From positions 4,588,001-4,652,000 of the forward strand of contig NZ_CP034248.1 of assembly GCF_003931855.1 (NCBI RefSeq): a stretch of DNA of 64,000 nucleotides, given 5' to 3'. Below the pieces are notes generated by a model. The model was not told the origin of the DNA. It ran no database searches and saw only the letters and a list, made by a program, of their open reading frames with translations. The DNA comes from Paenibacillus lentus. Lineage in GTDB: Bacteria > Bacillota > Bacilli > Paenibacillales > Paenibacillaceae. Position numbers and translations under genes: made by a program. Positions 23,136 through 33,672 of the stretch are shown in pieces (position 1 is the stretch's first letter; each line of letters opens with the position of its first letter).

Positions 23136-24197
23136 TTACAGTGGAATTTGGTTGATGTTTTCCGGCCTGGACACTGGTTCGCTATATTTCTGATTATCAA
23201 GTCCAACAACATTCTTTTGACCATTCAGCCAGATTCGCACCTGATCCTCCGGAGTATTCTCCGTCACAGTAAGTACTAAGGATTGAAGCATCTGAGCAGG
23301 CACTCTCTCTCCTGGATCAAACATATCGTCGCTGATCGATACAGTGACAATGCCGTCCTGCGATATATCGATACTGTCGACAGTAGTGTTATCGGTAACA
23401 ACGCGCTCTAGTCCTTCCCCACGGGCCGGACCTTTTATTAATTCATGCAATGCTGACTGAATCCGGTCAGAAGCGCTGGGGACAAAACGAGTGACCGGCA
23501 CAAAATATTGCACGCCCTCCGGCGTCGCCGCTGAAAAATACATAGTAACTGGGCTGCTTTGTGACAGGCTAGTGCCGTTATTCATCTCTAAATTAATGCC
23601 TAAGACTCTCGTCAATGGACGATCTAACGGCGTTCCATCCACGGGCATTTCATTCAGCTTTTCGCCGTCGACCCAGAGTTGAATCTGCCGGATGTCCGGA
23701 TTTTCCGTCAACGTCCAGGTGAGAGCCTCCATAACTTTACGTTCTTCCGGGGCCCCGTAATTCCTAAAAGGCTCTGTAAATTCGACAATGGCTAATTGCT
23801 GGTCTTTCTGCAGTGTAATTGCCTTGACCTCGGTTCCTTCGGGCAGTACCCCTGTAAATCCTGCTGGAACGAGCTTAGCATAGGGGCCGTCCTTCACCAA
23901 GCTTTCCAGGACACGAGTTAATTGCGTGCTGCTGTCATCTTCCGGCAGCGGAATAGCAACCGGAGCTAACAAGCCGTGATCATTCTGCAAATAGACGGTC
24001 GACATCTTGCCTTCCGTACCTGAGCTTGACTGATCCTGCACCTCAAGATTCCTAAGCATCTGATATTCAATATCTTCCGGTGGAGGGTCAATTTGAGCTG
24101 ATGATTTTGCCGCAAAGGGGTTACAGGCTGTCAGCAATAACGGGAGAGCGAGCAATCCCGCAACAGCAGTGTTGCGTATTGAGCGGTTCCATTTCAT
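23136..24197 (-). CDS. gerM: GerM spore lipoprotein
   Basis: 353 residues with a lipoprotein signal (LLALPLLLTACNPFA) and two tandem GerMN domains (about residues 75-205 and 215-345), each with a segment such as VEFTEPFRNYGAPEERKVME and VSISDDMF. GerM is made early in sporulation and helps cortex synthesis and germination. GGGAGG lies before the ATG. The gene is divergent from the PgpA-like gene and sits downstream of cmpA-rph in the same sporulation-rich stretch. Confidence 0.92.
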   Translation of the reverse strand: MKWNRSIRNTAVAGLLALPLLLTACNPFAAKSSAQIDPPPEDIEYQMLRNLEVQDQSSSGTEGKMSTVYLQNDHGLLAPVAIPLPEDDSSTQLTRVLESLVKDGPYAKLVPAGFTGVLPEGTEVKAITLQKDQQLAIVEFTEPFRNYGAPEERKVMEALTWTLTENPDIRQIQLWVDGEKLNEMPVDGTPLDRPLTRVLGINLEMNNGTSLSQSSPVTMYFSAATPEGVQYFVPVTRFVPSASDRIQSALHELIKGPARGEGLERVVTDNTTVDSIDISQDGIVTVSISDDMFDPGERVPAQMLQSLVLTVTENTPEDQVRIWLNGQKNVVGLDNQKYSEPVSRPENINQIPL

Positions 24198-24365
24198 GAC
24201 CTGGGTTCCTCCCTAACATTTTTCTAAGGTTTGTATTACTATATATACGAGCCCCTTCATGAAAAATAACTAAATTTTCCTAGAAGTGGACACACTGCAT
24301 CTTAAGCGAAGTCAAAAGAATACAAGTAGATAACATCAAAATCGAGGGGTAGAGGTGAATTGGGG

Positions 24366-24926
24366 ATGGAACAACCAAAAGCAAAAGTGCCTTACAGCTT
24401 AAACAGTAAAAAGGTTGCTGACACAACCATGGAATGGCTGCAAAAACGTGGAGTGAAACTCAGCGAAATAGCCGAGCTCGTCATGCTGCTGCAGCAAAAA
24501 TATTATCCAGGCTTGACCATGGAGGAATGCATTCATAATGTGGAGCAGGTTCTCAGTAAAAGAGAAGTGCAAAATGCTGTACTTACGGGAATTCAACTGG
24601 ACATTCTGGCAGAGCAAGGACTTCTGATTCCAGAGCTGCAGGACATGATTGCCAATGATGAAGGCTTATACGGTGTGGATGAGATTTTGGCGTTCTCGAT
24701 TGTTAACGTTTATGGAAGCATCGGCTTTACTAACTATGGCTACGTCGACAAACTTAAGCCGGGTGTATTGGAACGTTTAAACGATAAAAGCCTAGGCCCT
24801 GTCAACACGTTCCTCGACGATATTATCGGAGCCATAGCTGCTTCAGCAAGCAGCCGCATTGCCCACCGCAAACAGGCCGAACGCGAAAAAGAACGCGGCG
24901 AAGAAACGATGGATACCGACAGGTAA
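24366..24926 (+). CDS. PgpA-like (YutG) phosphatidylglycerophosphatase family protein
   Basis: 186 residues from the ATG at 24366, after AGAGGTGA. It closely follows the YutG pattern: LTMEECIHNVEQVLSKREVQ, GIQLDILAEQG, DEGLYGVDEILAFSIVNVYG and FTNYGYVDKLKPG. YutG is a low-temperature or alternative member of the PgpA family that dephosphorylates phosphatidylglycerol phosphate. A membrane role in cardiolipin and phosphatidylglycerol synthesis is likely but not certain. It is followed by a strong terminator. Confidence 0.85.
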   Translation: MEQPKAKVPYSLNSKKVADTTMEWLQKRGVKLSEIAELVMLLQQKYYPGLTMEECIHNVEQVLSKREVQNAVLTGIQLDILAEQGLLIPELQDMIANDEGLYGVDEILAFSIVNVYGSIGFTNYGYVDKLKPGVLERLNDKSLGPVNTFLDDIIGAIAASASSRIAHRKQAEREKERGEETMDTDR

Positions 24927-24945
24927 CTTCATTGCTTGCAAAGCA

Positions 24946-24983
24946 AAGAACAAGCTACAGCAGAAGCTGCAGCTTGTTCTTTG
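24946..24983 (+). terminator. Terminator after the PgpA-like gene
   Basis: AAAGAACAAGCT pairs with AGCTTGTTCTTT around a 14-base loop, followed by GTGTTTAA. It may also serve the convergent metallohydrolase gene. Confidence 0.85.
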
Positions 24984-25002
24984 TGTTTAAACCGTATTTC
25001 TA

Positions 25003-26013
25003 CTATTGCGCACTGCAAGATTGCTGTCGTGCACTAAAACGAATCTCCTTACCGCCTGCACTATCTTGTTTAGCCACACGGCCTTGACGCACAAGCTCAG
25101 TCAAATGGGCCAGCGTCTCCGACATCGCAAACCGCATCTGGTGGATGCCAAGCTTTGTCCCAAATACGCTGCTGCATACCTGGAAACCTGTCAAAGGCTC
25201 ATTCCGCAGCAGCTGCTCCATCCGCAGAAGGCGCTGCTCATGGTGCTGAATCAGAAGACTTATTCGCTCGTGAAAATAGTCAAAAGGGCTCCGATGTCCA
25301 GGGAAAGCCATCCTCACATCATACTTATGAAGCCGCTCCAGCCCGCTAATAAAGGCTTTCAACGGATGCGTCTCACTGCCTGGAAGTAAACTAATATTAG
25401 GAGATATTTGCGGCAGAACGGCATCCCCGCAAATCATTATTTTCTTATCCCGATCATAAAAAGACATATGACCAGGAGCATGTCCACCACTCATAATAGG
25501 CTCCCAACGCCTCCCCCCCATTGTAAGGAATTGATCTTCCGTTACAAAGGTAGCCTTAGGAAAAGGCGTCACTTGAGCGATGAACCCGTGCAAATGCTGC
25601 GGCAGCCGCATCAACCATTCGTCCGGCATACCATGCTGTCGAAACAGAACAGAAAGTTCTTCATTGATCGTACTTTCTATTCCCCACATCCGCTCCGCTT
25701 CTTCATAAGCCCTTGCTGACATATAGACCTGGGCTTGGGTCAATGACTGCAAATACCCAGCAAGCCCGAAATGATCAGGATGATGGTGAGTCAAAACAAT
25801 CGAGGAAATTTCACTTGGATGTATTTCAAGCTCTCTCCAGACGGCTTCCCATTCCTTTTCAGTCACTTCCGTTCGCGGCCCTGGATCTATAATGGTAACT
25901 CCCTCGGGGCCGCGAAGCAGGTAACTGTTCACTTGGCGCAGCGGGGGAGCCATCGTTATCGGAATCTGAATCAATCCCGCTTGCGCCCACTCCTGAAACC
26001 TTTCGGAAATCAT
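25003..26013 (-). CDS. Metallo-beta-lactamase-fold hydrolase with C-terminal helical domain
   Basis: 336 residues. The metal motif THHHPDHFGL lies near residue 76, with further metal ligands in GHAPGHMSFYD and CGDAVLP. The C-terminal part (from about residue 235, with HHEQRLLRMEQLL) fits the winged-helix end of LACTB2-type hydrolases. The substrate is not known. The ATG overlaps the methyltransferase stop by four bases, so the two are coupled. Confidence 0.85.
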   Translation of the reverse strand: MISERFQEWAQAGLIQIPITMAPPLRQVNSYLLRGPEGVTIIDPGPRTEVTEKEWEAVWRELEIHPSEISSIVLTHHHPDHFGLAGYLQSLTQAQVYMSARAYEEAERMWGIESTINEELSVLFRQHGMPDEWLMRLPQHLHGFIAQVTPFPKATFVTEDQFLTMGGRRWEPIMSGGHAPGHMSFYDRDKKIMICGDAVLPQISPNISLLPGSETHPLKAFISGLERLHKYDVRMAFPGHRSPFDYFHERISLLIQHHEQRLLRMEQLLRNEPLTGFQVCSSVFGTKLGIHQMRFAMSETLAHLTELVRQGRVAKQDSAGGKEIRFSARQQSCSAQ

Positions 26014-26753
26014 ATGGATTTCCCGACCATAATCATTCGCGGAGAAGCCTCAGCATCATAGGGTATATCGCCATAGCCTCCATAGACATGCTCCAATTGC
26101 AGGCCGCTTTCCGTCAGCATTGCTGTAAAATCTTCGCGATTATACAGCTTTATCCGTTCTAAATAATACCTTGGCTCATCGGAAGCACCCGGCTCTATAT
26201 TTCGAATCGTAATATGCTTCTTCACATACCCATTCTGAATGCTGCGTTCCTCTGTAATATGCTGACCTTCATCTACACGTTCGGATCGAGAAACCAGATG
26301 CTTTACAGTATAAGAAGGATTTAGGAAATCAATAATGAATCGTCCGCCCGGCTTCAGAACTCGGCGAATTTCCTTCAACACCTTAATATGCTCTGTATCC
26401 TCCTCAAAATAGCCGAAGGAGGAGAATAAATTAACGACAGCATCAAAGCTGCCCTCCAGCGGTAAATTGCGCATATCGCCCTTGAGCCACGTTACGCGTC
26501 CTTCCGGATCTTGATGACGTGCCTCCCGCAGCAGGACGTCCGATAAATCTATGCCGGTAACCTTATATCCGGCTTCTACTAATGCCATGGAATGCCGCCC
26601 CATGCCACAGCAAAGATCCAACACTTTTGCTCCAGCAGGCAACTCTAACCAGGAAATCATCGTATGTACTTCGCGTTTCGCTCCCTGTACGTCGCGATGT
26701 TTATAGACCAGTAAATAATCTTCACCAAAGCTACGTTCATACCACTCCGTCAT
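26010..26753 (-). CDS. Class I SAM-dependent methyltransferase
   Basis: 247 residues with motif I VLDLCCGMGRHSMALVEAG, the acidic residue of motif II in TGIDLS, and NLFSSFGYFEEDTEH near residue 113. The C-terminal half has the beta-strand meander common in small-molecule methyltransferases. The substrate is unknown. It is the first gene of a two-gene operon with the metallo-beta-lactamase-fold gene; GGGAGGAG precedes the ATG. Confidence 0.85.
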   Translation of the reverse strand: MTEWYERSFGEDYLLVYKHRDVQGAKREVHTMISWLELPAGAKVLDLCCGMGRHSMALVEAGYKVTGIDLSDVLLREARHQDPEGRVTWLKGDMRNLPLEGSFDAVVNLFSSFGYFEEDTEHIKVLKEIRRVLKPGGRFIIDFLNPSYTVKHLVSRSERVDEGQHITEERSIQNGYVKKHITIRNIEPGASDEPRYYLERIKLYNREDFTAMLTESGLQLEHVYGGYGDIPYDAEASPRMIMVGKSI

Positions 26754-26880
26754 CAGAATTGCTCCTCCCTATCTATGCAAAAAACTGCTCTAATACTAAG
26801 GTATACATAAACCCAATAACTTGCAAACGAAAATAACGTGATATGTTTAGTTCAAGCGCAACCAATCATTAACATAGCAG

Positions 26881-26912
26881 CAGCCAGCGGCTCTTAATAG
26901 AGGCGCTGGCTA
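26881..26912 (-). terminator. Hairpin after the PrsA-like gene
   Basis: AGCCAGCG pairs with CGCTGGCT around an imperfect inner loop. No clear T-run follows, so it may be a transcript end or a processing hairpin. Confidence 0.5.
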
Positions 26913-26944
26913 CCCTTAATTCACTGCATAATTGCAAATATCAT

Positions 26945-28252
26945 TTAACTCGCTGAATTACCATTATCAGCTTCACCATTGACTGTGTTCCCCGTATTCG
27001 ATAATTTATTCGTGATCTTGGCGTCGCTCTCCACCTCATTGATCCATTCCTCGAATAATTCCGATACTTGCTGTGCTACCAAGTTCTTGCGAATTTCATC
27101 TTTGCTCTCCTCGAATGTCGCCTCTTTAGCTTCCTTACGATCGGTTAGCTTGATGACTCTATATCCATCATCCGTTTTCACAGCACCGCTAATTTCATCC
27201 TTCTGCAGCTTAAAGGCCGCTTCTTCGATAGCTGGCTCTACCTGTCCCCGTCCAAAGAATCCGGTATCTCCGCCAAGCTCCCTCGTGAATGTATCTAGCG
27301 ATTTGTCCTGAGCCAGCTCCGCAAAATCCTTACCGTCCTTCAGCTGCTGAATGACTTCATTTGCTTCTTCCTCGGTCTCTACCAAAATAACCGAAGTGCG
27401 AACCTGTTCCGGAGTGTTGAAGGATTCTTTGTACGTTTCGAAGATTTCCTTCACTTCTTCATCCGTTACGTTGGTTTTGTCCTTAAGCAGCTTGGACACC
27501 ATAACATTCAGCTCAGCATCCTGTTTCAAATCGTCCAATGTCATGCCGTACTGTTGAAGCATTTGCTCCAATATTTCAAGACTGCCGAAGGATTTCACAT
27601 AATTATCGATTTCGGATTGAATATCTTCTTCCGATACCACAATATTCTTCTTCTTGGCCTCCTGCTTGATCAGCATCTTCCTGATCATCGCTTCCAACGC
27701 CTGCTTGGCTTGTTCGCCTCCACCTGCCTTCACCAACTCGTTATAGAGTTCATCCTGGGTAATTTTAGCTCCATTAACTGTTGCCACGACATCCTTCTTG
27801 CCTCCAACCAGTGGCAGCACCAATACAATGACTAGCACAGCTGCTAGAACTAAAGAAATGATCGGCCATATATTGGATGAACCGGAGCTCGGAGGAGGAG
27901 TGGAGTCAAACTGAGGGAATGCTTGTCCTCCGGCTGAGATGTTCTTTTCTGCTCGGACTTCGGTGGCGGCTTTCTCATGAGCCTCTGCCTCAGTACCGGA
28001 TGCAGCCTCTGTATCTGCTTCTGTATCTGTTTCTGTATCTGTTTCTGTATCTGCTTCTGCATCAACTTTATCTGCTAAGTCAGTGTTTACACTTGCTTCG
28101 TCTGTTAAGGTCGCTTCCGCATCTATCACCGTTTCCGCAGCCGAACCTGCCTTTTCCGCTGCCGCAGTCTCTTGGGAAGAGCTCTCTTGCGCTGAGCCAG
28201 CTTCGTTCTTCTTCCCTTGTGATTCTAGTTCCTTCTTATCCTTATCTTCCAT
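26945..28252 (-). CDS. PrsA/SurA-like peptidyl-prolyl isomerase with acidic N-terminal linker
   Basis: 435 residues. Residues 1-130 are highly acidic and low-complexity, including a run of (E/D)T and AD-T repeats. A membrane helix follows (WPIISLVLAAVLVIVLVLPLV, residues about 130-155). Then come a SurA-N-like helical region (VNGAKITQDELYNELVKAGG) and a PpiC rotamase domain (about 290-380, with LGGDTGFFGRGQVEPAIEEA). There is no lipobox, so unlike B. subtilis PrsA it is anchored by a membrane helix behind a long cytoplasmic acidic tail. Substrates are probably secreted proteins. Confidence 0.88.
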   Translation of the reverse strand: MEDKDKKELESQGKKNEAGSAQESSSQETAAAEKAGSAAETVIDAEATLTDEASVNTDLADKVDAEADTETDTETDTEADTEAASGTEAEAHEKAATEVRAEKNISAGGQAFPQFDSTPPPSSGSSNIWPIISLVLAAVLVIVLVLPLVGGKKDVVATVNGAKITQDELYNELVKAGGGEQAKQALEAMIRKMLIKQEAKKKNIVVSEEDIQSEIDNYVKSFGSLEILEQMLQQYGMTLDDLKQDAELNVMVSKLLKDKTNVTDEEVKEIFETYKESFNTPEQVRTSVILVETEEEANEVIQQLKDGKDFAELAQDKSLDTFTRELGGDTGFFGRGQVEPAIEEAAFKLQKDEISGAVKTDDGYRVIKLTDRKEAKEATFEESKDEIRKNLVAQQVSELFEEWINEVESDAKITNKLSNTGNTVNGEADNGNSAS

Positions 28253-28304
28253 TCACTCAAAAACTCCCTTCATTTCACCTAAAGACGGAGCTTTTAAAAT
28301 TAAG

Positions 28305-28320
28305 CTCTCTTTAAAGAGAG
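28305..28320. promoter_or_regulatory. Perfect 16-base palindrome ahead of the PrsA-like gene
   Basis: CTCTCTTTAAAGAGAG is a perfect palindrome 53 bases upstream of the PrsA-like start and far from the plus-strand dipeptidase. It could be an operator. Its function is unknown. Confidence 0.35.
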
Positions 28321-28511
28321 TAACAGAATTAACAGAATCAAACATTAAATAAAAATAAATTTAAACGGACTTTTATTAAAATCTGCTTAATTCACATCGC
28401 AAGCTATACTCATGGTTAGAATAATCCAATGAGTCCCTTACATTCGTGTAAATTGCCAAAACGTAGTAAACTATAGGGGTCACAATAATGTTCGAGAGGA
28501 TCTGATCAACG

Positions 28512-29867
28512 ATGAGCTATGAGTCCTATTTTCAAAAATATAGGGAACAACATTTAGAGGAATTAAAGCAATTACTGACGATACCTAGCATTTCCGCCCT
28601 ATCTGAGCATAAGCCTGATATCGCAAAAGCTGCGGAGTGGATTTCCAACTCGTTATCGAGCGCAGGGCTGGAGAATGTGGAAATCATTCCGACTAAGGGA
28701 CACCCGATTATTTATGCAGACCATCTTCATGCTCCAGGGAAACCAACCGTGCTCGTCTATGGGCATTATGATGTTCAACCAGTAGATCCGCTGCATTTAT
28801 GGGATACACCCCCGTTTGAACCGACTGTCCGAGACGGCAAGTTATATGCGCGCGGAGCAACAGATGATAAAGGCCAGCTTTTTCTTCATATTAAAGCCGT
28901 GGAGGCTATATTAAAGGAAGAGAAAGAACTTCCGGTCAACATTAAGTTTTGCATTGAAGGCGAGGAGGAAATCGCCAGCTCTAACCTTCCGCCTTATTTG
29001 GATGAGCATAAGGATAAGTTAGCCGCCGATGTCGTACTCATCTCCGATACGGCTCTCCTGGAGCCGGGCAAGCCGGCCATCTGTATCGGCCTTCGCGGAC
29101 TATGCTCCTTAGAAGTCACGGTACACACCGCCAATACGGATCTTCACTCGGGAACCTTCGGGGGCGGCGTACCGAATGCACTGCATGCCATCGTTTCCTT
29201 GTTGGCTTCGCTCCATGATGACAAAGGAAGAATAGCCGTAGAGGGCTTCTATGAAGGCGTGCCTGAACTAACTCCCACCATGCGTGAGGAGTTTGCCAAG
29301 CAGCAGTTTAATGAGGATAAGCTAAAAGCCGATCTGGGCCTGGATACACTTTATGGTGAAGAAGGCTATAGCTTCGTGGAGCGAACTGGTGCGCGTCCCA
29401 CGCTGGAGCTCAACGGGGTTTATGGCGGTTTTCAGGGTGAAGGCTCCAAGACCGTCATTCCGAAAGAGGCTCATGCCAAAATTACCTGCCGCCTAGTCGG
29501 CAATCAGGATCCGCAGGATATTTTGGACAAAATCGAAGCGCACTTAAAGCAACATGTCCAGCCTGGCGCGAAATTAAACATCGTCCAAGTGGAGAAGGCA
29601 CGTGCGTTCACCATCGATCCGGCGAATCCAATGCTGCAAAAAGCGGCAGATGCTTATGAACGCGTATACGGCACCCGCGCCCTGTTCACGAACGACGGCG
29701 GCTCCATCCCGATTGTCGAAACATTATCCCGGGTCCTAGATGCCCCGGTCGTCATGATGGGCTTCGGACTCCCTGACGAGAACCTCCATGCTCCGAACGA
29801 GCACTTTAATTTGGAGAACTTCGATAAAGGGCTGCTAACGATCGTGGATTACTTGAAATTGCTCTAG
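28512..29867 (+). CDS. M20-family dipeptidase
   Basis: 451 residues with the zinc ligands in YGHYDVQPVDP and ARGATDDKGQLFLH, the general-base Glu in EGEEEIAS, DLHSGTFGG and the closing DENLHAPNEHF. A dimerisation (lid) domain lies between residues about 200 and 320. It should cleave dipeptides or related small amides in the cytosol. GAGAGG precedes the ATG. It converges on gerE, with a shared terminator between. Confidence 0.92.
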   Translation: MSYESYFQKYREQHLEELKQLLTIPSISALSEHKPDIAKAAEWISNSLSSAGLENVEIIPTKGHPIIYADHLHAPGKPTVLVYGHYDVQPVDPLHLWDTPPFEPTVRDGKLYARGATDDKGQLFLHIKAVEAILKEEKELPVNIKFCIEGEEEIASSNLPPYLDEHKDKLAADVVLISDTALLEPGKPAICIGLRGLCSLEVTVHTANTDLHSGTFGGGVPNALHAIVSLLASLHDDKGRIAVEGFYEGVPELTPTMREEFAKQQFNEDKLKADLGLDTLYGEEGYSFVERTGARPTLELNGVYGGFQGEGSKTVIPKEAHAKITCRLVGNQDPQDILDKIEAHLKQHVQPGAKLNIVQVEKARAFTIDPANPMLQKAADAYERVYGTRALFTNDGGSIPIVETLSRVLDAPVVMMGFGLPDENLHAPNEHFNLENFDKGLLTIVDYLKLL

Positions 29868-29954
29868 GCTGTTGAAGGGCGTACGACAAGCGCGCATGAA
29901 GCTACAACTCTAGCATGGCTAGCCGATGATCTCGTTGACGTTAACTGGTTCAAC

Positions 29955-30005
29955 AAAAAACCTTCTAATTCCTCTCCGTATATGGATAGAGGATTTAGAA
30001 GGTTT
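29955..30005. terminator. Bidirectional terminator between the dipeptidase and gerE
   Basis: AACCTTCTAA with TTCCTCT pairs with AGAGGAT and TTAGAAGGTT. On the minus strand six T follow, so it mainly ends gerE. Confidence 0.85.
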
Positions 30006-30034
30006 ACGGTTTCTTGACGTGCTTTGGCAAACCG

Positions 30035-30259
30035 TCAGATTTTTAGTTCCCCAAGCTTGATTAGCTCGACAACCGCTTGCGCACGACCTTTTACGTTCAA
30101 TTTCTGCATGACATTAGAAATATGATTCCGTACGGTCTTTTCGCTGATGAATAGTTGCCCCGCAATGTCGCGCGTCGTTTTATCCTGCACGAGGAGTTCA
30201 AAAACTTCCCGCTCACGATGAGTCAACAGAAATTTGCTGTTACGATCGCTGCTTTTCAA
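30035..30259 (-). CDS. gerE: GerE, late mother-cell transcription factor
   Basis: A 74-residue LuxR-type HTH protein without a receiver domain, the size of B. subtilis GerE. The HTH reads LTHREREVFELLVQDKTTRD and ISEKTVRNHISNVMQKLNVK. GerE acts with sigma-K RNA polymerase in the mother cell to switch on or off late spore-coat and cge-type glycan genes. The start is a TTG with AAGGAGG ahead, somewhat long spacing. It stands alone with its own terminator. Its presence here is relevant to the glycan locus at 38-60 kb. Confidence 0.95.
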   Translation of the reverse strand: MKSSDRNSKFLLTHREREVFELLVQDKTTRDIAGQLFISEKTVRNHISNVMQKLNVKGRAQAVVELIKLGELKI

Positions 30260-30361
30260 AATGCGTCACCCCTCCTTGCTCGGGTTTTGTGGTATAACAA
30301 GGTTAAGGGATACAGTCAACACATATTATGAAAAAAAACGGGTAAGGGTGCGATACAAAGC

Positions 30362-30387
30362 AAAAATGGGCTGCTGTGCAGCCCATT
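30362..30387 (-). terminator. Terminator after glpK
   Basis: AATGGGCTGC pairs with GCAGCCCATT around a three-base loop, followed on the minus strand by a run of T. Confidence 0.9.
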
Positions 30388-30389
30388 CC

Positions 30390-31913
<1,524 letters not shown>

Positions 31914-32106
31914 TTATATATTTTTCATAAGTATAGAATTGAAATATCCAAAAACACATAGTCATAATTGTAATATTAACCCCATTCTACCCCGATGGCG
32001 GATAACGTGACAAATAAAAAAGGCACCACTAGGCACCCTTCCTTGAACAGAGTATTCACGTTGTCCCCCTACGCTACGACGGTTCATCTTCTTCGGGTTG
32101 TCCCGT

Positions 32107-32550
32107 TCATTTTTCTTTCATCCGCCCAGCCTCATCAAACTTGTTAATCACGCGCTCCAGTATTGTCCTCTCATTCTCATCCAAGCAACCAAAATAGTAC
32201 GCAAGCACTTCCCTTGACTTCTTTCGTGCTTCCTCATACGCATCCTTGCCCTGCTCTGTGATAGACAACAGCACTGCGCGCCGATCTTGATCGTCATGCC
32301 TGCGTTCTACATAGCCGCTTTGAACAAGACGATCGAGCATAACCGTAATTGCGCTCGGTTTCACGACGAGCGATTCCGCCAAATAAGTAACATTGCAGCT
32401 TTGTTCTTTGGCTATAAGCGACAGCATATGAAACTGCGGACCGGTTAGTGCCTGCTCGCGATGCTGCATTATTTCGTGACGCAGCTTTTTGGCAACCATC
32501 GAATATTTCAATTGGAGCCGGTCTATATATTGATCGAGATTCGGATCCAC
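32107..32550 (-). CDS. MarR-family transcriptional regulator
   Basis: 147 residues from a GTG at 32550, six bases after AGGAGG; in-frame codons upstream lack a site. The winged HTH is seen in CNVTYLAESLVVKPSAITVM and VQSGYVERRHDDQDRRAVLL (wing with the DxRD-type DDQDRR). It diverges from the MurR-nagB-nagA operon. A perfect palindrome lies just upstream, a probable operator. Ligand and targets are unknown. Confidence 0.88.
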   Translation of the reverse strand: MDPNLDQYIDRLQLKYSMVAKKLRHEIMQHREQALTGPQFHMLSLIAKEQSCNVTYLAESLVVKPSAITVMLDRLVQSGYVERRHDDQDRRAVLLSITEQGKDAYEEARKKSREVLAYYFGCLDENERTILERVINKFDEAGRMKEK

Positions 32551-32583
32551 ATTATTCCTCCTCATCGGACAGTCATTCAAACT

Positions 32584-32598
32584 AAGCTGACTCAGCTT
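32584..32598. promoter_or_regulatory. Palindromic operator candidate for the MarR regulator
   Basis: AAGCTGACTCAGCTT, a perfect palindrome around one central base pair, lies 34-48 bases upstream of the marR-type start. MarR dimers typically bind such 15-20 base palindromes. Confidence 0.55.
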
Positions 32599-32684
32599 AA
32601 GCATTATTAGCTAGTGTATTATGCGCTTCTTAAAAAAACAAGGAAGACCGTTTCAAAAGTGTCACAGGAGTATAATAAAACACC

Positions 32685-32713
32685 TTGCATTATAAAGTGG
32701 AATATTTTATTAT
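32685..32713 (+). promoter_or_regulatory. Sigma-A-like promoter for the MurR-nagB-nagA operon
   Basis: TTGCAT and TATTAT are spaced by 17 bases; the -10 matches five of six consensus positions. Transcription would start near 32720. Confidence 0.5.
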
Positions 32714-32737
32714 GTACTAAAATAGTTTTCATGTTTT

Positions 32738-33667
32738 ATGATCTATACACAAAAATTATTTTCTTATCTATTGTGCATTCTTCAGAGGAAAGAAGGTGAA
32801 ATTAACATTCTTACTCCTATTCTGCACGCGTTGTCTGCTCAAATGGACGCCTTGTCACCCCAAGAAAGACGCTTGGCAGAACATATTTTAAATGCACCTG
32901 CATCCGTTATTCACATGGGTATTACTGATCTCGCTGAGGAGTGCGGAATCAGCCCTTCGACAGTGACAAGATTTTGCAAGTCGTTTCATTTCAAAGGATT
33001 TCCGGATTTTAAAATGAAGCTGGCTTTTGAGTTGGCTCATAAACCTTCAGAAAGTCATTATCAGGATATTATTGAAGGTAACGATCTTCATAGAATCGTG
33101 CAGGCTATGGAGGCCAATCACTTGGCTTCGATTACCGATACAACCCGTCTATTGGATATTTCTCAACTTCAAAAAGCTGTGGAGACACTTTGTCGCGCAA
33201 AGCGGATCGATCTGTACGGCGTGGCTACTTCCTCCGTCATTGCGCAGGATTTCTACCAGAAGCTCATACGCATCGGCAAGAACTGCACGGCCTTTGCCGA
33301 TTCCCACATGCAGATCACTTCTGCTTCCAGCTTAAGCGAAGGTGATGCAGCATTGGCTATTTCATACTCTGGAGAAACGCCGGAAACCATCGATGCGCTG
33401 CGCTGTGCCAAAGACAGCGGTGCCGTTACGTTATCCTTAACCCAATACGGCAGCAGCAGCCTTGCATCCTTAGCGGACATATCCCTATTCTCTTCTTCTT
33501 TAGAGGAAGGTATGCGCCGGGGCGATATGGCCTCGAGAATTGCCCAGCTCCATGTGATCGATATTCTATTTACGGGAATGGTAAGTCTAGAGTTTACCGA
33601 ATATACGCCGAAACTGAAAAATTCTTATCAGAATGTCCAAATCTATCGTAAGACTACAGGAGGCTAA
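32738..33667 (+). CDS. MurR/RpiR-family transcriptional regulator
   Basis: RpiR HTH near residues 55-85 (ITDLAEECGISPSTVTRFCK) and a C-terminal SIS domain (from about 140: AKRIDLYGVATSSVIAQDFY, SYSGETPETIDALR) that binds phosphosugars. The open frame begins at 32738, but the only good ribosome site, GAAGGTGA, lies at about 32792. The true start is therefore probably just after it, at an ATT near 32807 or a later TTG/ATG, and the real protein is about 285 residues. It leads an operon with nagB and nagA, so it is the likely amino-sugar-responsive regulator; many Bacilli use a GntR-type NagR for this. Confidence 0.85.
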   Translation: MIYTQKLFSYLLCILQRKEGEINILTPILHALSAQMDALSPQERRLAEHILNAPASVIHMGITDLAEECGISPSTVTRFCKSFHFKGFPDFKMKLAFELAHKPSESHYQDIIEGNDLHRIVQAMEANHLASITDTTRLLDISQLQKAVETLCRAKRIDLYGVATSSVIAQDFYQKLIRIGKNCTAFADSHMQITSASSLSEGDAALAISYSGETPETIDALRCAKDSGAVTLSLTQYGSSSLASLADISLFSSSLEEGMRRGDMASRIAQLHVIDILFTGMVSLEFTEYTPKLKNSYQNVQIYRKTTGG

Positions 33668-33672
33668 TAAAT

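Noticed and set aside
28083..28352. Plus-strand open frames opposite the acidic PrsA-like N-terminus
   Set aside because: They result from low-complexity Glu/Thr/Ala codons of the minus-strand gene and have no ribosome sites.
32016..32060. Terminator after the MarR gene
   Set aside because: GGTGCC occurs there as a direct, not inverted, repeat, so no convincing hairpin forms.
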